Shown here: in pieces, positions 43,285 to 51,826 of the stretch
Numbering within the stretch: position 1 is the first letter of the stretch
How the letters are laid out: the number at the start of each line of letters is the position of its first letter
Program-made: the position numbers and the translations under genes
Notes under the pieces: model-generated
What the model saw: the letters and a program-made list of their open reading frames with translations, nothing else
The model's database searches: none
What the model was told of the DNA's origin: nothing
Origin: Lachnospiraceae bacterium
GTDB taxonomy: Bacteria; Bacillota; Clostridia; Lachnospirales; Lachnospiraceae
DNA: 56,499 nt
Assembly: GCA_017612555.1 (NCBI GenBank)
Contig: JAGAFR010000008.1
Coordinates: 1-56,499, forward strand
Direction of reading: 5' to 3'

Positions 43285-43773
43285 TTACATCAGATTTGCA
43301 AGAGCAGACTGTGCATAAGCAAGGTTTGCATTGGCAGTATCCAGTCTTGCAGATGCAGCGGCATAATCAGCCTGAGCCTGAGCAAGCTCACGCACATATG
43401 CATTGTTTCCTGCTGAAAGAGCTGTGAACCAGTCAAGCTGTGCCTTACGTGTTGCACATACCTTCTGCTCAAGAGCAGCCTTTGCAGTGAGCATCTCGAT
43501 GTGGTTGATAGCGCTGTTCCTGTTAACAGCAGCAACATCCTTGGTTACGGTTGCAGCAAGATTAGCAACAGCAGCCTCTGCGCCGGGACCCTGCTGAACC
43601 TTTGCAAGTTCCTGGAATGCATTGTATTCCTTGGTTGCATTTGCCTGAAGCTTCTGCATAAGAACATCTGTGTTCTCAGCGCTGATGCTTGCTGCAGGAT
43701 TAGCCATAACAGGCATTGCAAAGATAAGTGTTAAAAATGCAGAAACAACGAGTAACTTAACGATTGACTTCAT
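43285..43773 (-). CDS. Small secreted helical protein, paralog 1
   Basis: A 162-residue protein with a signal peptide (KLLVVSAFLTLIFAMPVMA, likely cut after A-N or nearby) and an Ala/Gln/Asn-rich, almost wholly alpha-helical body. I do not recognise a family. It is clearly related to the protein at 45244-45729: both share the signal sequence style, SENTD-x-L, a KVQxGPGA block, AAVN...NHI and a closing AQxxYxxA-x-AR pattern. A single Cys lies mid-protein. AGGAGG before ATG and a good own promoter suggest strong expression. Function unknown; a cell-surface or envelope-stress role is only a guess. Confidence 0.75.
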   Translation of the reverse strand: MKSIVKLLVVSAFLTLIFAMPVMANPAASISAENTDVLMQKLQANATKEYNAFQELAKVQQGPGAEAAVANLAATVTKDVAAVNRNSAINHIEMLTAKAALEQKVCATRKAQLDWFTALSAGNNAYVRELAQAQADYAAASARLDTANANLAYAQSALANLM

Positions 43774-43816
43774 AATGAAAACCTCCTATAAAAAAGCATT
43801 AAAAAACCGTACAGAA

Positions 43817-43845
43817 ATAATACTACAAATCGGCTCCGATATCAA
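43817..43845 (-). promoter_or_regulatory. Promoter of secreted paralog 1
   Basis: On the minus strand TTGATA (43840-43845) and TATTAT (43817-43822), spacing 17, between the ppaC stop and the paralog start. Confidence 0.6.
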
Positions 43846-43865
43846 CCCGGTCATCCCCTTATCTG

Positions 43866-45161
43866 TCATTCTCCGACAGCGTGCAGTATCTCGGGAAGAA
43901 GCTGTTTTTTACGGCTCATTACACCCGGCATATCATACAGTTTTTCACCGATCGGTTTGTAGGGAAGATGTCTGCATGCTTTATGCTTTGTGCTTATAAG
44001 TGCACTGTGTTCGTGTATGACATCGGTTATCATCAGTACCGCCCAGTCAAGACCGTTCTTGACTCTGACACTTTCCAGACCTTCGGCAAATACTTCGGAA
44101 TAATCCTTAAGGTCATTAAGCTGTGTTACCTCGCATTGTCCGATGCCGATCTTAACATTCTTTTCATCGTAGATCTTAAAATCCGAAGATATGGCGGATT
44201 CGGGATCGCGCTCCTTAAGTCCCTCGACTTTGGAGAACATCTCCAGGCCGAACTGTTCGAGACTGACCCCGCCGATCGAAGCAAGGACATGGGCAGCGAC
44301 AACGTCTACGCCTGTAGTTGTGGGACTCTTCAGGATCAGTGTATCTGATACCAGTCCACACAAAAGTACCCTGGCAGTCTGAGGATCGGGAGTACGATTG
44401 TTCCTGATATACTGCTGATATACGATCGTACACGTACTGCCGAGAGGTTCGGCGTCTATGAATATGGGCTGATCCGTCTTGATCGCATCAAGCCTGTGAT
44501 GGTCTATTATCCCGATGATGTTTGCTGTCTCGATCCCCTGTATGCTCTGGCGGGACTCGTTGTGATCCACCAGGATAACATTGTTCCGGGGACATTTAAG
44601 AAAACAACGTCTTGTTACAAATCCCGCATATCCGTCTTCGTCAAATACGGCAAGTCCGCGTTTGGGGCTGCTTTGAAGAAGAGTCCTTGCCTCATCGAAC
44701 AGTTCGTCGGCATTTACGGGCGGCTCCTGAGCAGTCATTATCTGACGGACTTTGGGGATCGATGTTATCTTGTTGTCTTTGGCAAGCTCACGCATCGTCC
44801 AGTTGGTTATATCATCAACGGTCAGAAGACCGTAAAATTCGCTTTTATCGTAAACGGGAATGGCACTCGGATTGTCTTTTTCATATATGGCGGCGACAAC
44901 GGTCAGTTCATCATCGGCATCGATCCTGTAATCGGCATTAAGCATAACGTCGCGCACCTTAGGAAAAACATCCCGTTTATACTTGGGGATATCTATATCA
45001 AGAAATTCAAGGATGTTCTTGACACTGCCGCTAAGGTGTCCGCACCTTACCGGAATATATGTATTGTCGGGATCCTGCAGGTTCATGAGCTTTGCATAGC
45101 CATAAGCGCTGCAGACGCTGTCAAGATCCGGATTCTTATGTCCTGTGATGTAGATGTTCAT
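43866..45161 (-). CDS. ppaC: Manganese-dependent inorganic pyrophosphatase with CBS domains
   Basis: A 431-residue family II pyrophosphatase that hydrolyses PPi. GHKNPDLDSVCSA at the start gives the first metal ligands, VDHNE and IDHHRLD the DHH motif, and the C-terminal DHHA2 domain is present (CEVTQLNDL, ISTKHKACRHLPYK). Between them (about residues 65-185) lie two CBS domains, which bind adenine nucleotides and regulate such enzymes. The DRTGG domain of longer clostridial forms is absent. GGGAGG before ATG. It sits between the two secreted paralogs on the same strand. Confidence 0.93.
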   Translation of the reverse strand: MNIYITGHKNPDLDSVCSAYGYAKLMNLQDPDNTYIPVRCGHLSGSVKNILEFLDIDIPKYKRDVFPKVRDVMLNADYRIDADDELTVVAAIYEKDNPSAIPVYDKSEFYGLLTVDDITNWTMRELAKDNKITSIPKVRQIMTAQEPPVNADELFDEARTLLQSSPKRGLAVFDEDGYAGFVTRRCFLKCPRNNVILVDHNESRQSIQGIETANIIGIIDHHRLDAIKTDQPIFIDAEPLGSTCTIVYQQYIRNNRTPDPQTARVLLCGLVSDTLILKSPTTTGVDVVAAHVLASIGGVSLEQFGLEMFSKVEGLKERDPESAISSDFKIYDEKNVKIGIGQCEVTQLNDLKDYSEVFAEGLESVRVKNGLDWAVLMITDVIHEHSALISTKHKACRHLPYKPIGEKLYDMPGVMSRKKQLLPEILHAVGE

Positions 45162-45182
45162 ATATGTCCTCCCGGTACCTGA

Positions 45183-45219
45183 ATATAAAAATTCGGGATC
45201 GACGCCTGTCGATCCCGAA
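45183..45219 (-). terminator. Terminator after secreted paralog 2
   Basis: TTCGGGATCGAC / GTCGATCCCGAA forms a 12-bp stem (45192-45203 with 45208-45219); on the minus strand it is followed by ATTTTTAT. It separates the paralog from ppaC. Confidence 0.85.
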
Positions 45220-45243
45220 AAATAATATGATCAAAGTTTGATC

Positions 45244-45729
45244 TTACATATAAGGAGCAAGCTTAATCTTTGCTGTTGCAAGATATTGCTCAGCAGCTGC
45301 TCTTGCAGCTACAGCAGTATCATATTCCTTCTGAGCTGAAGCAACCTGAGGAGCCCATGTGGGACTTACGGTAAGAAGACCCTTGAAGTAGTTGAGCTGC
45401 TGAAGGCGTGTAGCTTCGAGCTGCTTAAGGTTATAAATCTTTTGATTAAGGAATGCGATGTGGTTCTCTGCACACTCTTTGTTAACTGCAGCGATCTTGC
45501 TGTTTACAAGTGCTGTCTGGTTAGCGATGATGGCATCTGCACCGGGGCCGCACTGAACCTTGATAAAGTTTGCAAGGTCTCCGTTGAGCTTAGCCGTATT
45601 TGCATTAAGAAGAGTGATAAGATAATCCGTGTTCTCTGATGAGAAGCTTACTTCTTTTGCCATAACGGGCATTGCAAAGAGCATTGTAAGTACTGCAGAA
45701 ACAACTAACAGTTTTGTGATCTTTTTCAT
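45244..45729 (-). CDS. Small secreted helical protein, paralog 2
   Basis: A 161-residue protein with a signal peptide (KLLVVSAVLTMLFAMPVMA) and a helical Ala/Gln/Asn-rich mature part, paralogous to the protein at 43285-43773 (roughly a third or more of positions identical by eye). It has a Cys in KVQCGPGA and another in NKECAENH, positions that differ from paralog 1. No known domain recognised. It has a consensus promoter, AGGAGG and a strong terminator, so it looks like a well-expressed single-gene unit. Confidence 0.75.
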   Translation of the reverse strand: MKKITKLLVVSAVLTMLFAMPVMAKEVSFSSENTDYLITLLNANTAKLNGDLANFIKVQCGPGADAIIANQTALVNSKIAAVNKECAENHIAFLNQKIYNLKQLEATRLQQLNYFKGLLTVSPTWAPQVASAQKEYDTAVAARAAAEQYLATAKIKLAPYM

Positions 45730-45779
45730 TGTTGATAACCTCCTGATGATTAAACTCGCACTTGATCATGCGCTTATTC

Positions 45780-45808
45780 AGTATATTAGTTTTGCCGTGC
45801 GCTGTCAA
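45780..45808 (-). promoter_or_regulatory. Promoter of secreted paralog 2
   Basis: On the minus strand TTGACA (45803-45808) and TATACT (45780-45785), spacing 17, a near-consensus promoter. Its -35 lies 5 bases from the divergent thrH -35. Confidence 0.75.
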
Positions 45809-45813
45809 TAAAT

Positions 45814-45842
45814 TTGACTTTACGCCGGAGCTTGTGTATTAT
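45814..45842 (+). promoter_or_regulatory. thrH promoter
   Basis: TTGACT (45814-45819) and TATTAT (45837-45842), spacing 17, divergent from the secreted-protein promoter. Confidence 0.65.
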
Positions 45843-45873
45843 TATGTTAACCTGAGAAAAGGAGAGAAGTGTT

Positions 45874-46476
45874 ATGAACATAGTTTGTCTTGACCTCGAG
45901 GGCGTTCTCGTGCCCGAGATATGGATCGCATTTTCAAAAGAGAGCGGAATAGACGAGCTCAAACGAACGACAAGAGATGAGCCCGATTACGATAAACTGA
46001 TGAAGTGGAGACTCGGCATTCTGAAGGAGCATGGACTCGGTCTTAAACAGATACAGGATACGATCGCAGGGATCGATCCGCTTCCGGGAGCGAAGGAGTT
46101 TCTTGATGAGCTTCGCAGCATCACGCAGGCGATTATCATCAGTGATACTTTTGATCAGTTCGCTGCGCCTCTTATGAAGAAGCTCGGCTGGCCGACTCTT
46201 TTCTGCAATACTCTTGAGGTGGGGCAGGACGGAACGATAACGGGATATAAGATGCGCTGCCCTCAGTCGAAGCTTACGACCGTAAAGGCGCTTCAGTCAA
46301 TAGGTTTTGATACGATCGCTGCCGGAGACAGCTTTAATGACCTGGCGATGATAGAAGCCGGCAAGGCAGGTTTTCTCTTCAGAACGACCGACAGTATAAA
46401 AGCAGATCATCCGGATATTCCGGCTTATGAGGAGTATTCAGATCTCCTGGATGCGATAAGGGCACAGGTGCAGTAA
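45874..46476 (+). CDS. thrH: Bifunctional phosphoserine phosphatase/homoserine phosphotransferase
   Basis: A 200-residue HAD-superfamily protein of the ThrH type. CLDLEGVLVPEIW has the nucleophile Asp7 with the D-x-E variant typical of ThrH, IIISDTFDQF is motif II and AAGDSFNDLAMI motif IV. ThrH releases phosphate from phosphoserine and can transfer it to homoserine, linking serine and threonine synthesis. AAAGGAGAG upstream. An MBL-fold gene follows after 25 bases. Confidence 0.93.
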   Translation: MNIVCLDLEGVLVPEIWIAFSKESGIDELKRTTRDEPDYDKLMKWRLGILKEHGLGLKQIQDTIAGIDPLPGAKEFLDELRSITQAIIISDTFDQFAAPLMKKLGWPTLFCNTLEVGQDGTITGYKMRCPQSKLTTVKALQSIGFDTIAAGDSFNDLAMIEAGKAGFLFRTTDSIKADHPDIPAYEEYSDLLDAIRAQVQ

Positions 46477-46501
46477 TCCGGGTACTGTAGAGAGGTTTTG
46501 T

Positions 46502-47134
46502 ATGGGAGTCAATATCGCGGTAAACGTACAAAGCAGTATTCGGATAAAAGCTTCGAAGACTTTATACTTTGATCCGTGGCAGATCGAAGGGCAGCCGCTT
46601 GACGGAGACTACGTATTCGTCACCCATGAGCACTACGATCATTTCTCACCGGAGGATATACGCAAGGTGGTCAAGCCCGACGGATATCTTATCATCCCTG
46701 AATCGATGGCACATCTTACCGGGGACATCACTACCATACCCGAAAGTCATATAGTAAAGGTACGTCCCGGTGAAAAACGCGAGGTCGCACGTTTGATGGT
46801 TGAGACTTATCCCGCTTACAATCAGGGTAAACCGTTCCATATCAGAAGAAACGGCTGGATGGGATATGTTGTAACGATCGATGCCAACAAATATTACGTG
46901 GCGGGAGATACCGACCCTGTCCCGGAGATCAGGGATATCAAGTGCGATGTGGCGTTCCTTCCCATCGGAGGAACATATACAATGGATGCAACTGCAGCCG
47001 CAAGGCTGACCACGATGATCCATCCGAGAGTCGTTATACCGACACATTACGGCAGCGTTGTCGGAAGCCCGGTAGACGGAGATTTTTTCCAGGGGCTGCT
47101 TCCGCGGGATATCCGTTGCGAACTGTTATTGTAA
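46502..47134 (+). CDS. UlaG-like MBL-fold metal-dependent hydrolase
   Basis: A 210-residue MBL-fold protein. VTHEHYDHFSPEDI is the H-x-H-x-D-H metal motif; VAGDTDPVPEI gives the bridging Asp and VIPTHYGSV the late His. It belongs with YhfI/UlaG-type hydrolases of mostly unknown substrate. GAGAGG before ATG. It is probably co-transcribed with thrH. Confidence 0.87.
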   Translation: MGVNIAVNVQSSIRIKASKTLYFDPWQIEGQPLDGDYVFVTHEHYDHFSPEDIRKVVKPDGYLIIPESMAHLTGDITTIPESHIVKVRPGEKREVARLMVETYPAYNQGKPFHIRRNGWMGYVVTIDANKYYVAGDTDPVPEIRDIKCDVAFLPIGGTYTMDATAAARLTTMIHPRVVIPTHYGSVVGSPVDGDFFQGLLPRDIRCELLL

Positions 47135-47186
47135 GACAGAGGTGGACAGGGGATTTCTTTTGTCTGCCTTTATTTTTGCCCCAATA

Positions 47187-47220
47187 ACCTATTGACACGA
47201 TAGGTGAATAGGAATATAAT
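47187..47220 (+). promoter_or_regulatory. nifS promoter with operator-like dyad
   Basis: TTGACA (47192-47197) and TATAAT (47215-47220), both consensus, spacing 17. The dyad ACCTA (47187-47191) / TAGGT (47201-47205) and the following AATAGG match the metY promoter at 6419-6452. A common sulfur or Fe-S responsive repressor is inferred. Confidence 0.78.
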
Positions 47221-47252
47221 CCAAAATGCGAAATGTCAAAGAGGAGTAAGCA

Positions 47253-48437
47253 ATGATCTATGCAGATAATGCCGCCACGACCAAAATGAGTGATGCGGCG
47301 ATAAATACCATGACGAGCCTTATGAAAGAGACATGGGGAAATCCTTCGAGTCTCTATGAGTTCGGACAGAAGGCAAAGGAAGTGCTTGAAGAGGCCAGGA
47401 GAACCGTTGCCGATGCTATAGGCGCGGATCCGAAGGAGATAGTTTTCACATCGGGCGGAAGCGAATCCGATAACCAGGCGATCATCACTGCGGCAAATAT
47501 CGGGGCGGAAAAAGGAAAGAAGCATATAATTTCTTCCGCTTTTGAACATCACGCAGTGCTTCATACATTAAAAAAACTTGAAAAACAGGGCTATACAGTA
47601 ACGCTTCTTGATGTACATGAAGACGGGATCATAAGGCCGGAAGAGCTCGCAACTGCCATAACTGATGACACATGCCTTGTAACGATAATGTATGCGAACA
47701 ATGAGATCGGAACGATCCAGCCCATAAGAGAGATCGGGCAGATATGCAGGGATCGCGGGATCATCTTTCATACCGATGCGGTCCAGGCACTCGGGCATAT
47801 ACCGGTAAACGTTATAAGCGACAATGTCGATATGCTTTCCGGATCTGCGCATAAGTTCCACGGACCAAAGGGCGTCGGATTTTTATATGTCAAAAAAGGC
47901 ATAAAGATCAGCAGCCTTATAGAAGGCGGGGCTCAGGAAAAGGGCAGAAGAGCGGGTACGGAAAATGTCCCGGCGATAGCAGCCGCTGCAGCAGCACTTA
48001 AGGATACCGTCGCAGGTATTAAGGTAAACACCGCAGGCATCAAAGCTAAGCGCGACAGGCTCATGGAAGGCCTTCGTACCATACCGCACAGCGCTCTTAA
48101 CGGGGACGCAAAGAGACGCCTTCCGGGCAACGTCAATTTCTGCTTTGAAGGAATCGAAGGTGAATCGCTCCTGCTCCTTCTGGACGATAAGGGGATACAG
48201 GCATCATCGGGGTCGGCCTGCACTTCGGGCTCGCTCGATCCGAGCCACGTTCTTCTTGCGATAGGACGTGTGCATGATGTGGCCCACGGATCGCTGCGCC
48301 TTACCATAGGAGAGGATACGAGTGATGAAGACGTTGAGACGATCATCAGCTCGGTAAAAGAAGTAGTCGGATATCTCAGGAGTTTCTCGCCGATATGGAG
48401 AGATCTTGAGTCGGGTGTAAAGAAGCACATTCTCTGA
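47253..48437 (+). CDS. nifS: Cysteine desulfurase, NifS/IscS type
   Basis: A 394-residue group I cysteine desulfurase for Fe-S cluster assembly. YADNAATTKMSD at the N-terminus, TSGGSESDNQAI, the PLP lysine in GSAHKFHGPKGVG, and the catalytic Cys in SSGSACTSGSLDPSH on the flexible loop. It differs from the SufS-like encapsulated enzyme at 10634-12352 in both the loop and the missing N-terminal extension. AGAGGAG before ATG. The scaffold gene follows by 24 bases. Confidence 0.95.
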   Translation: MIYADNAATTKMSDAAINTMTSLMKETWGNPSSLYEFGQKAKEVLEEARRTVADAIGADPKEIVFTSGGSESDNQAIITAANIGAEKGKKHIISSAFEHHAVLHTLKKLEKQGYTVTLLDVHEDGIIRPEELATAITDDTCLVTIMYANNEIGTIQPIREIGQICRDRGIIFHTDAVQALGHIPVNVISDNVDMLSGSAHKFHGPKGVGFLYVKKGIKISSLIEGGAQEKGRRAGTENVPAIAAAAAALKDTVAGIKVNTAGIKAKRDRLMEGLRTIPHSALNGDAKRRLPGNVNFCFEGIEGESLLLLLDDKGIQASSGSACTSGSLDPSHVLLAIGRVHDVAHGSLRLTIGEDTSDEDVETIISSVKEVVGYLRSFSPIWRDLESGVKKHIL

Positions 48438-48461
48438 TAAAGAGTGAACGGGAGGAATAAA

Positions 48462-48839
48462 ATGGCTCTGTACAGTGAAAAAGTAATGGATCATTTTCGC
48501 AATCCGAGAAACGTCGGAGTGATCGAAGATGCGGACGGTGTCGGCGAAGTCGGAAACGCGAAGTGCGGGGACATCATGAAGATGTATCTGAAGATAGATA
48601 ATGACATAATAAGTGATGTCAAGTTCGAGACTTTCGGATGCGGCAGCGCGATCGCATCAAGCTCCATGGCGACGGAACTCATAAAAGGCAAACCCGTCAG
48701 CGAAGCGATGGAACTTACGAACAAGGCCGTTGCGGAGGCGCTTGACGGACTTCCGGATTACAAGATGCATTGTTCGGTCCTGGCTGAAGAGGCGATCCGG
48801 TCCGCGATCGATGATTATGAAAAAAAGAAAAAACAGTGA
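48462..48839 (+). CDS. nifU: NifU/IscU-like Fe-S cluster assembly scaffold
   Basis: A 125-residue scaffold protein with three conserved cysteines: NAKCGDIMKMYL, FGCGSAIASSSMATELIKG and MHCSVLAEEAI. The cluster is built on these using sulfur from the upstream desulfurase. The ATG at 48462 with GGGAGG is preferred to an in-frame GTG at 48444. Its stop is one base from the convergent hemolysin III gene stop. Confidence 0.95.
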   Translation: MALYSEKVMDHFRNPRNVGVIEDADGVGEVGNAKCGDIMKMYLKIDNDIISDVKFETFGCGSAIASSSMATELIKGKPVSEAMELTNKAVAEALDGLPDYKMHCSVLAEEAIRSAIDDYEKKKKQ

Positions 48840-48840
48840 T

Positions 48841-49545
48841 CTATAATACACAGAAGAATATACCGAAGAATTGCAGGACGCTGCCTGCAACCACGAAAAG
48901 ATGGAAGACGGAATGCATGTACCGTTTTCCTTTTTTCTTGCCGATGGCGTAGAGAACGGCGCCGATGGTATAGGAGATACCGCCGCCGAGAACCCAGAGG
49001 ATGGCGGGCCAGCCGACAGCCTCGATAGTCGGTTTTGCGGCTATGACGATGCACCAGCCGATGGCGATATAGCATATCATGGAAAGACGCTGATACTTGT
49101 TATGATCTATCGCAGTAAACACGGCAGCCATGATCGACAGGCCCCATACTATGCCGAACATCGTCCATGCCCAGCCGGGATGGATGCGGCGCACTCCGGT
49201 AAGTAATATCACCGTATATGTCCCTCCGATCAGATAGTAGATCGTGCAGTGATCTATGACCTGCATGACTTTCTTGCCCATGTTCTTGTGAAGACCGTGA
49301 TAAACACTGCTCATCGTATACAGTATGATGAGTGATGAACCGTATATGGAAGAGGATACAACACCCCACGGGTCACCTTTCATCGCGGATCTTACAACGC
49401 ACAGCACTAAAGCGGCTATACCGAGAGCGCCGCCTACAATGTGGCTGACCATATTGAAGATCTCTTCGCCTTTAGTGTAATCCGGCAGAACGCGATCTTT
49501 CAGTTTGGTCCGTGGTTGACGAAGTTTTGCTGATGCCTGACCCAT
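48841..49545 (-). CDS. Hemolysin III family (PAQR) membrane protein
   Basis: A 234-residue seven-helix membrane protein. FNMVSHIVGGALGIAALVL, SSVYHGLHKN, MQVIDHCTIYYLIGGTYT and the terminal HSVFHLFVVAGSVLQF carry the conserved Ser/His/Asp metal-binding residues of PAQR/hemolysin III proteins. Activity may be hydrolase-like; most bacterial members have no proven role in haemolysis. I chose ATG 49545 (AGAGGA 8 bases away) over an in-frame start at 49596. Confidence 0.9.
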   Translation of the reverse strand: MGQASAKLRQPRTKLKDRVLPDYTKGEEIFNMVSHIVGGALGIAALVLCVVRSAMKGDPWGVVSSSIYGSSLIILYTMSSVYHGLHKNMGKKVMQVIDHCTIYYLIGGTYTVILLTGVRRIHPGWAWTMFGIVWGLSIMAAVFTAIDHNKYQRLSMICYIAIGWCIVIAAKPTIEAVGWPAILWVLGGGISYTIGAVLYAIGKKKGKRYMHSVFHLFVVAGSVLQFFGIFFCVL

Positions 49546-49584
49546 AGTCAATATCCTCTTATAATCATTAATATCAACACATCT

Positions 49585-49613
49585 AATATAACTCATTAGA
49601 TGCGCTCGCGCAA
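49585..49613 (-). promoter_or_regulatory. Promoter of the hemolysin III gene
   Basis: On the minus strand TTGCGC (49608-49613) and TATATT (49585-49590), spacing 17; back-to-back with the aminotransferase promoter. Confidence 0.5.
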
Positions 49614-49630
49614 TAGCAACTCGATTATTA

Positions 49631-49659
49631 TTGTCTATGAACGCACAATATTGTATAAT
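49631..49659 (+). promoter_or_regulatory. Promoter of the type Ic-like aminotransferase
   Basis: TTGTCT (49631-49636) and TATAAT (49654-49659), spacing 17. The transcript start near 49666 supports the downstream ATG at 49710. Confidence 0.65.
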
Positions 49660-49709
49660 TTATGAAATTTAAAGGCAGGTTCCCGGATAAGAAGGAGAGG
49701 AGCATTATT

Positions 49710-50999
49710 ATGAAACCTTACAGCGAGTATTCAAGAGATGAACTTGTGGAACTGGAGCAGAAACTGTTCTTACAATATGAAGACATCAAGGCAAGAGGAC
49801 TGAAGCTGAACATGGCAAGAGGTCTTCCTTCGGCCGAGCAGCTTGATATGGAAGCTGATTTTTTCGGAATGCTGTATCCGGATTCTGATTTTATATCCGA
49901 AGAGGGGAAGGACTGCCGTAACTACGGTGAACTTACCGGAATACATGAAGCCAGAAGGCTCATGGGCCAGATGATGGAGATCAGCGATGAGAATGTCATC
50001 GTATTCGGTAATTCAAGCCTCAACGTAATGTATGATACGGTCGCAAGATCGATGATCCTCGGTGTATGCGGCTCAACGCCGTGGTGTAAGCTCGATAAGG
50101 TAAAATTCCTCTGTCCGGTTCCCGGCTATGACAGGCATTTTGCAATCACCGAACAGTTCGGCATCGAGATGATCAATATCCCCATGACCGATAAAGGCCC
50201 TGACATGGATCTGGTCGAAAAATATGTAAACAACGATCCGGCGGTCAAAGGTATATGGTGCGTTCCGAAATATTCGAATCCCGGCGGCGTAACGTATTCC
50301 GATGAAACCGTTAAGAGATTTGCGGCTCTTACTCCCGCCGCGGAGGATTTCAGGATATTCTGGGATAATGCATACTGCATCCATCATCTGTACGACGACA
50401 GACAGGATAAGCTTCTCGAGATACTCTCCGAGTGTGAAAAAGCAGGTCATCCCGACATGGTATACAAGTTCTGTTCGACATCCAAGGTTACATTCCCCGG
50501 AAGCGGACTTGCTGCTCTTGGTACGAGTAAGAAAAATCTCGACTACATCAGGAGCGTGATCACGATACAGACCATCGGGCACGACAAGCTCAATCAGCTC
50601 CGACATGTCAGATACTTTAAAGATGCCAACGGTATGAGGGAGCATATGAAAAAACATGCAGCGATCCTTCGTCCGAAGTTTGAGCTGGTTCAGAAGAGGT
50701 TGAAAGAGGAACTTGACGGCCTGGGCATCGGTACATGGTCGAATCCTGTAGGAGGATATTTTGTTTCATTTAACACCATCCCCGGCTGTGCCAAGACAGT
50801 CGTGGGTATGTGCAAGGATGCCGGAGTGACGATGACCGGAGCCGGAGCTACATATCCGTACAAGAAGGATCCCGAGGATTCCAACATAAGGATCGCACCG
50901 ACATTCCCGCCGATAGAAGAACTCGCAAAAGCGCTGGACGTGTTCACGCTCTGCGTAAAGCTTGCAACCGTCAGAAAGCTTCTTGAAGATAATAATTAA
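49710..50999 (+). CDS. PLP-dependent aminotransferase, aspartate aminotransferase type Ic-like
   Basis: A 429-residue fold-type I aminotransferase resembling the Asp_aminotransf/MocR-like C-terminal family. LNMARGLPSAEQLD, NSSLNVMYD, WCVPKYSNPGGVTYS, IFWDNAYCIHHL and STSKVTFPGSGLAAL are diagnostic, with PLP lysine in the last. Such enzymes can transaminate aspartate/glutamate and sometimes phenylpyruvate. The ATG at 49710 follows GGAGAGGAG and starts where the family starts; the frame upstream to 49662 precedes the transcript start. A Nudix gene follows. Confidence 0.9.
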   Translation: MKPYSEYSRDELVELEQKLFLQYEDIKARGLKLNMARGLPSAEQLDMEADFFGMLYPDSDFISEEGKDCRNYGELTGIHEARRLMGQMMEISDENVIVFGNSSLNVMYDTVARSMILGVCGSTPWCKLDKVKFLCPVPGYDRHFAITEQFGIEMINIPMTDKGPDMDLVEKYVNNDPAVKGIWCVPKYSNPGGVTYSDETVKRFAALTPAAEDFRIFWDNAYCIHHLYDDRQDKLLEILSECEKAGHPDMVYKFCSTSKVTFPGSGLAALGTSKKNLDYIRSVITIQTIGHDKLNQLRHVRYFKDANGMREHMKKHAAILRPKFELVQKRLKEELDGLGIGTWSNPVGGYFVSFNTIPGCAKTVVGMCKDAGVTMTGAGATYPYKKDPEDSNIRIAPTFPPIEELAKALDVFTLCVKLATVRKLLEDNN

Positions 51000-51011
51000 G
51001 AGGTTTACACA

Positions 51012-51560
51012 ATGCCGGACAGACCCGAGAGAGTTGGGCGAACGCTCATCCATAACGGAACGATAATAGATGTATACCGGGACCATATGAAGCTTCCGGA
51101 CGGAAGCAGCGAGAACTTTGATTTTATCAAGCACAAAGGCGCTGCCGCCGTGATCCCTGTCATGGATGACGGCAGGATAATCATGGTCAGACAGTACAGG
51201 AACGCGATCGATTCATATACGCTTGAGATACCCGCGGGAGGTCTTGACGGTGCGGATGAACCCACCAGGGTCTGCGCGCACCGTGAACTTGAAGAGGAGA
51301 CCGGGTATCGCGCCGATATCGAGGATGTTACGTTTCTCCTAAGTCTCTACACGACCGTTGCGTTCTGTAATGAGAAGATAGACATCTACGTTGCAAGGAA
51401 TCTTACGAAGACCGAGCAGCATCTTGATGACGATGAGTTCATCGATGTTGAGTATCATACGATTGATGAGCTGGCGGATATGGTGCTTGCCGGGAAGATC
51501 GTGGATGCGAAAACGATCGCGGGGATCATGACGTACAGATATACTATTTCAAGTGTCTGA
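51012..51560 (+). CDS. Nudix hydrolase, ADP-ribose pyrophosphatase-like
   Basis: A 182-residue Nudix protein. The Nudix box runs from AGGLDGADEP to RELEEETGY (G-x5-E-x7-R-E-U-x-E-E), about residues 77-99. The preceding MVRQYRNAIDSYTLEIPAG matches ADP-ribose pyrophosphatases (NudF). It would split ADP-ribose or similar nucleoside diphosphate derivatives. AGAGG before ATG, 12 bases after the aminotransferase stop. Confidence 0.93.
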   Translation: MPDRPERVGRTLIHNGTIIDVYRDHMKLPDGSSENFDFIKHKGAAAVIPVMDDGRIIMVRQYRNAIDSYTLEIPAGGLDGADEPTRVCAHRELEEETGYRADIEDVTFLLSLYTTVAFCNEKIDIYVARNLTKTEQHLDDDEFIDVEYHTIDELADMVLAGKIVDAKTIAGIMTYRYTISSV

Positions 51561-51646
51561 TGAGTGTCGCGCATTTGGATCGCCTTCGGCGATGAGCGCT
51601 CCACGTGTAGACAGGGTCCCACCGCTTTGCGGTTCCCCCTATCTAC
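51561..51646 (-). repeat. Two-hairpin dispersed element, copy D (inverted)
   Basis: Read on the minus strand: hairpin 1 pairs GTAGATAGGG with CCCTGTCTAC, has a purine internal loop (GGAA / GGGA) and an inner stem CCGC AAA GCGG. ACACGTGGAGCG follows, then hairpin 2 (ATCGCC GAA GGCGAT) and a tail AAATGCGCGACACTC. The outer stem differs from copy B at several pairs while staying complementary. It directly follows the Nudix stop. The remaining 51647-51773 is A/T-rich with a CGATAAA direct repeat and nothing else recognised. Confidence 0.7.
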
Positions 51647-51773
51647 ATTTTATGTAAAATTTTTATTGTAAACTTTTCACAACATATAGTTACGCTCCCA
51701 AACGGTTTCTCCGACATGTTGTGTCAAGTGCCAAAAAGTGCGATAAATGCGATAAAATCAAGGAATTTTTGTG

Positions 51774-51802
51774 TTGATTTTGTAAAGGAATCTGCTTATA
51801 AT
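51774..51802 (+). promoter_or_regulatory. Promoter of the Xer recombinase
   Basis: TTGATT (51774-51779) and TATAAT (51797-51802), spacing 17, 24 bases before the start codon. Confidence 0.65.
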
Positions 51803-51826
51803 TAGACGTCGGAGGCAGATTTTTTT

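Noticed and set aside
47135-47186. Terminator after the UlaG-like gene
   Set aside because: The GACAG...TGTC pairing is weak and interrupted; not listed.
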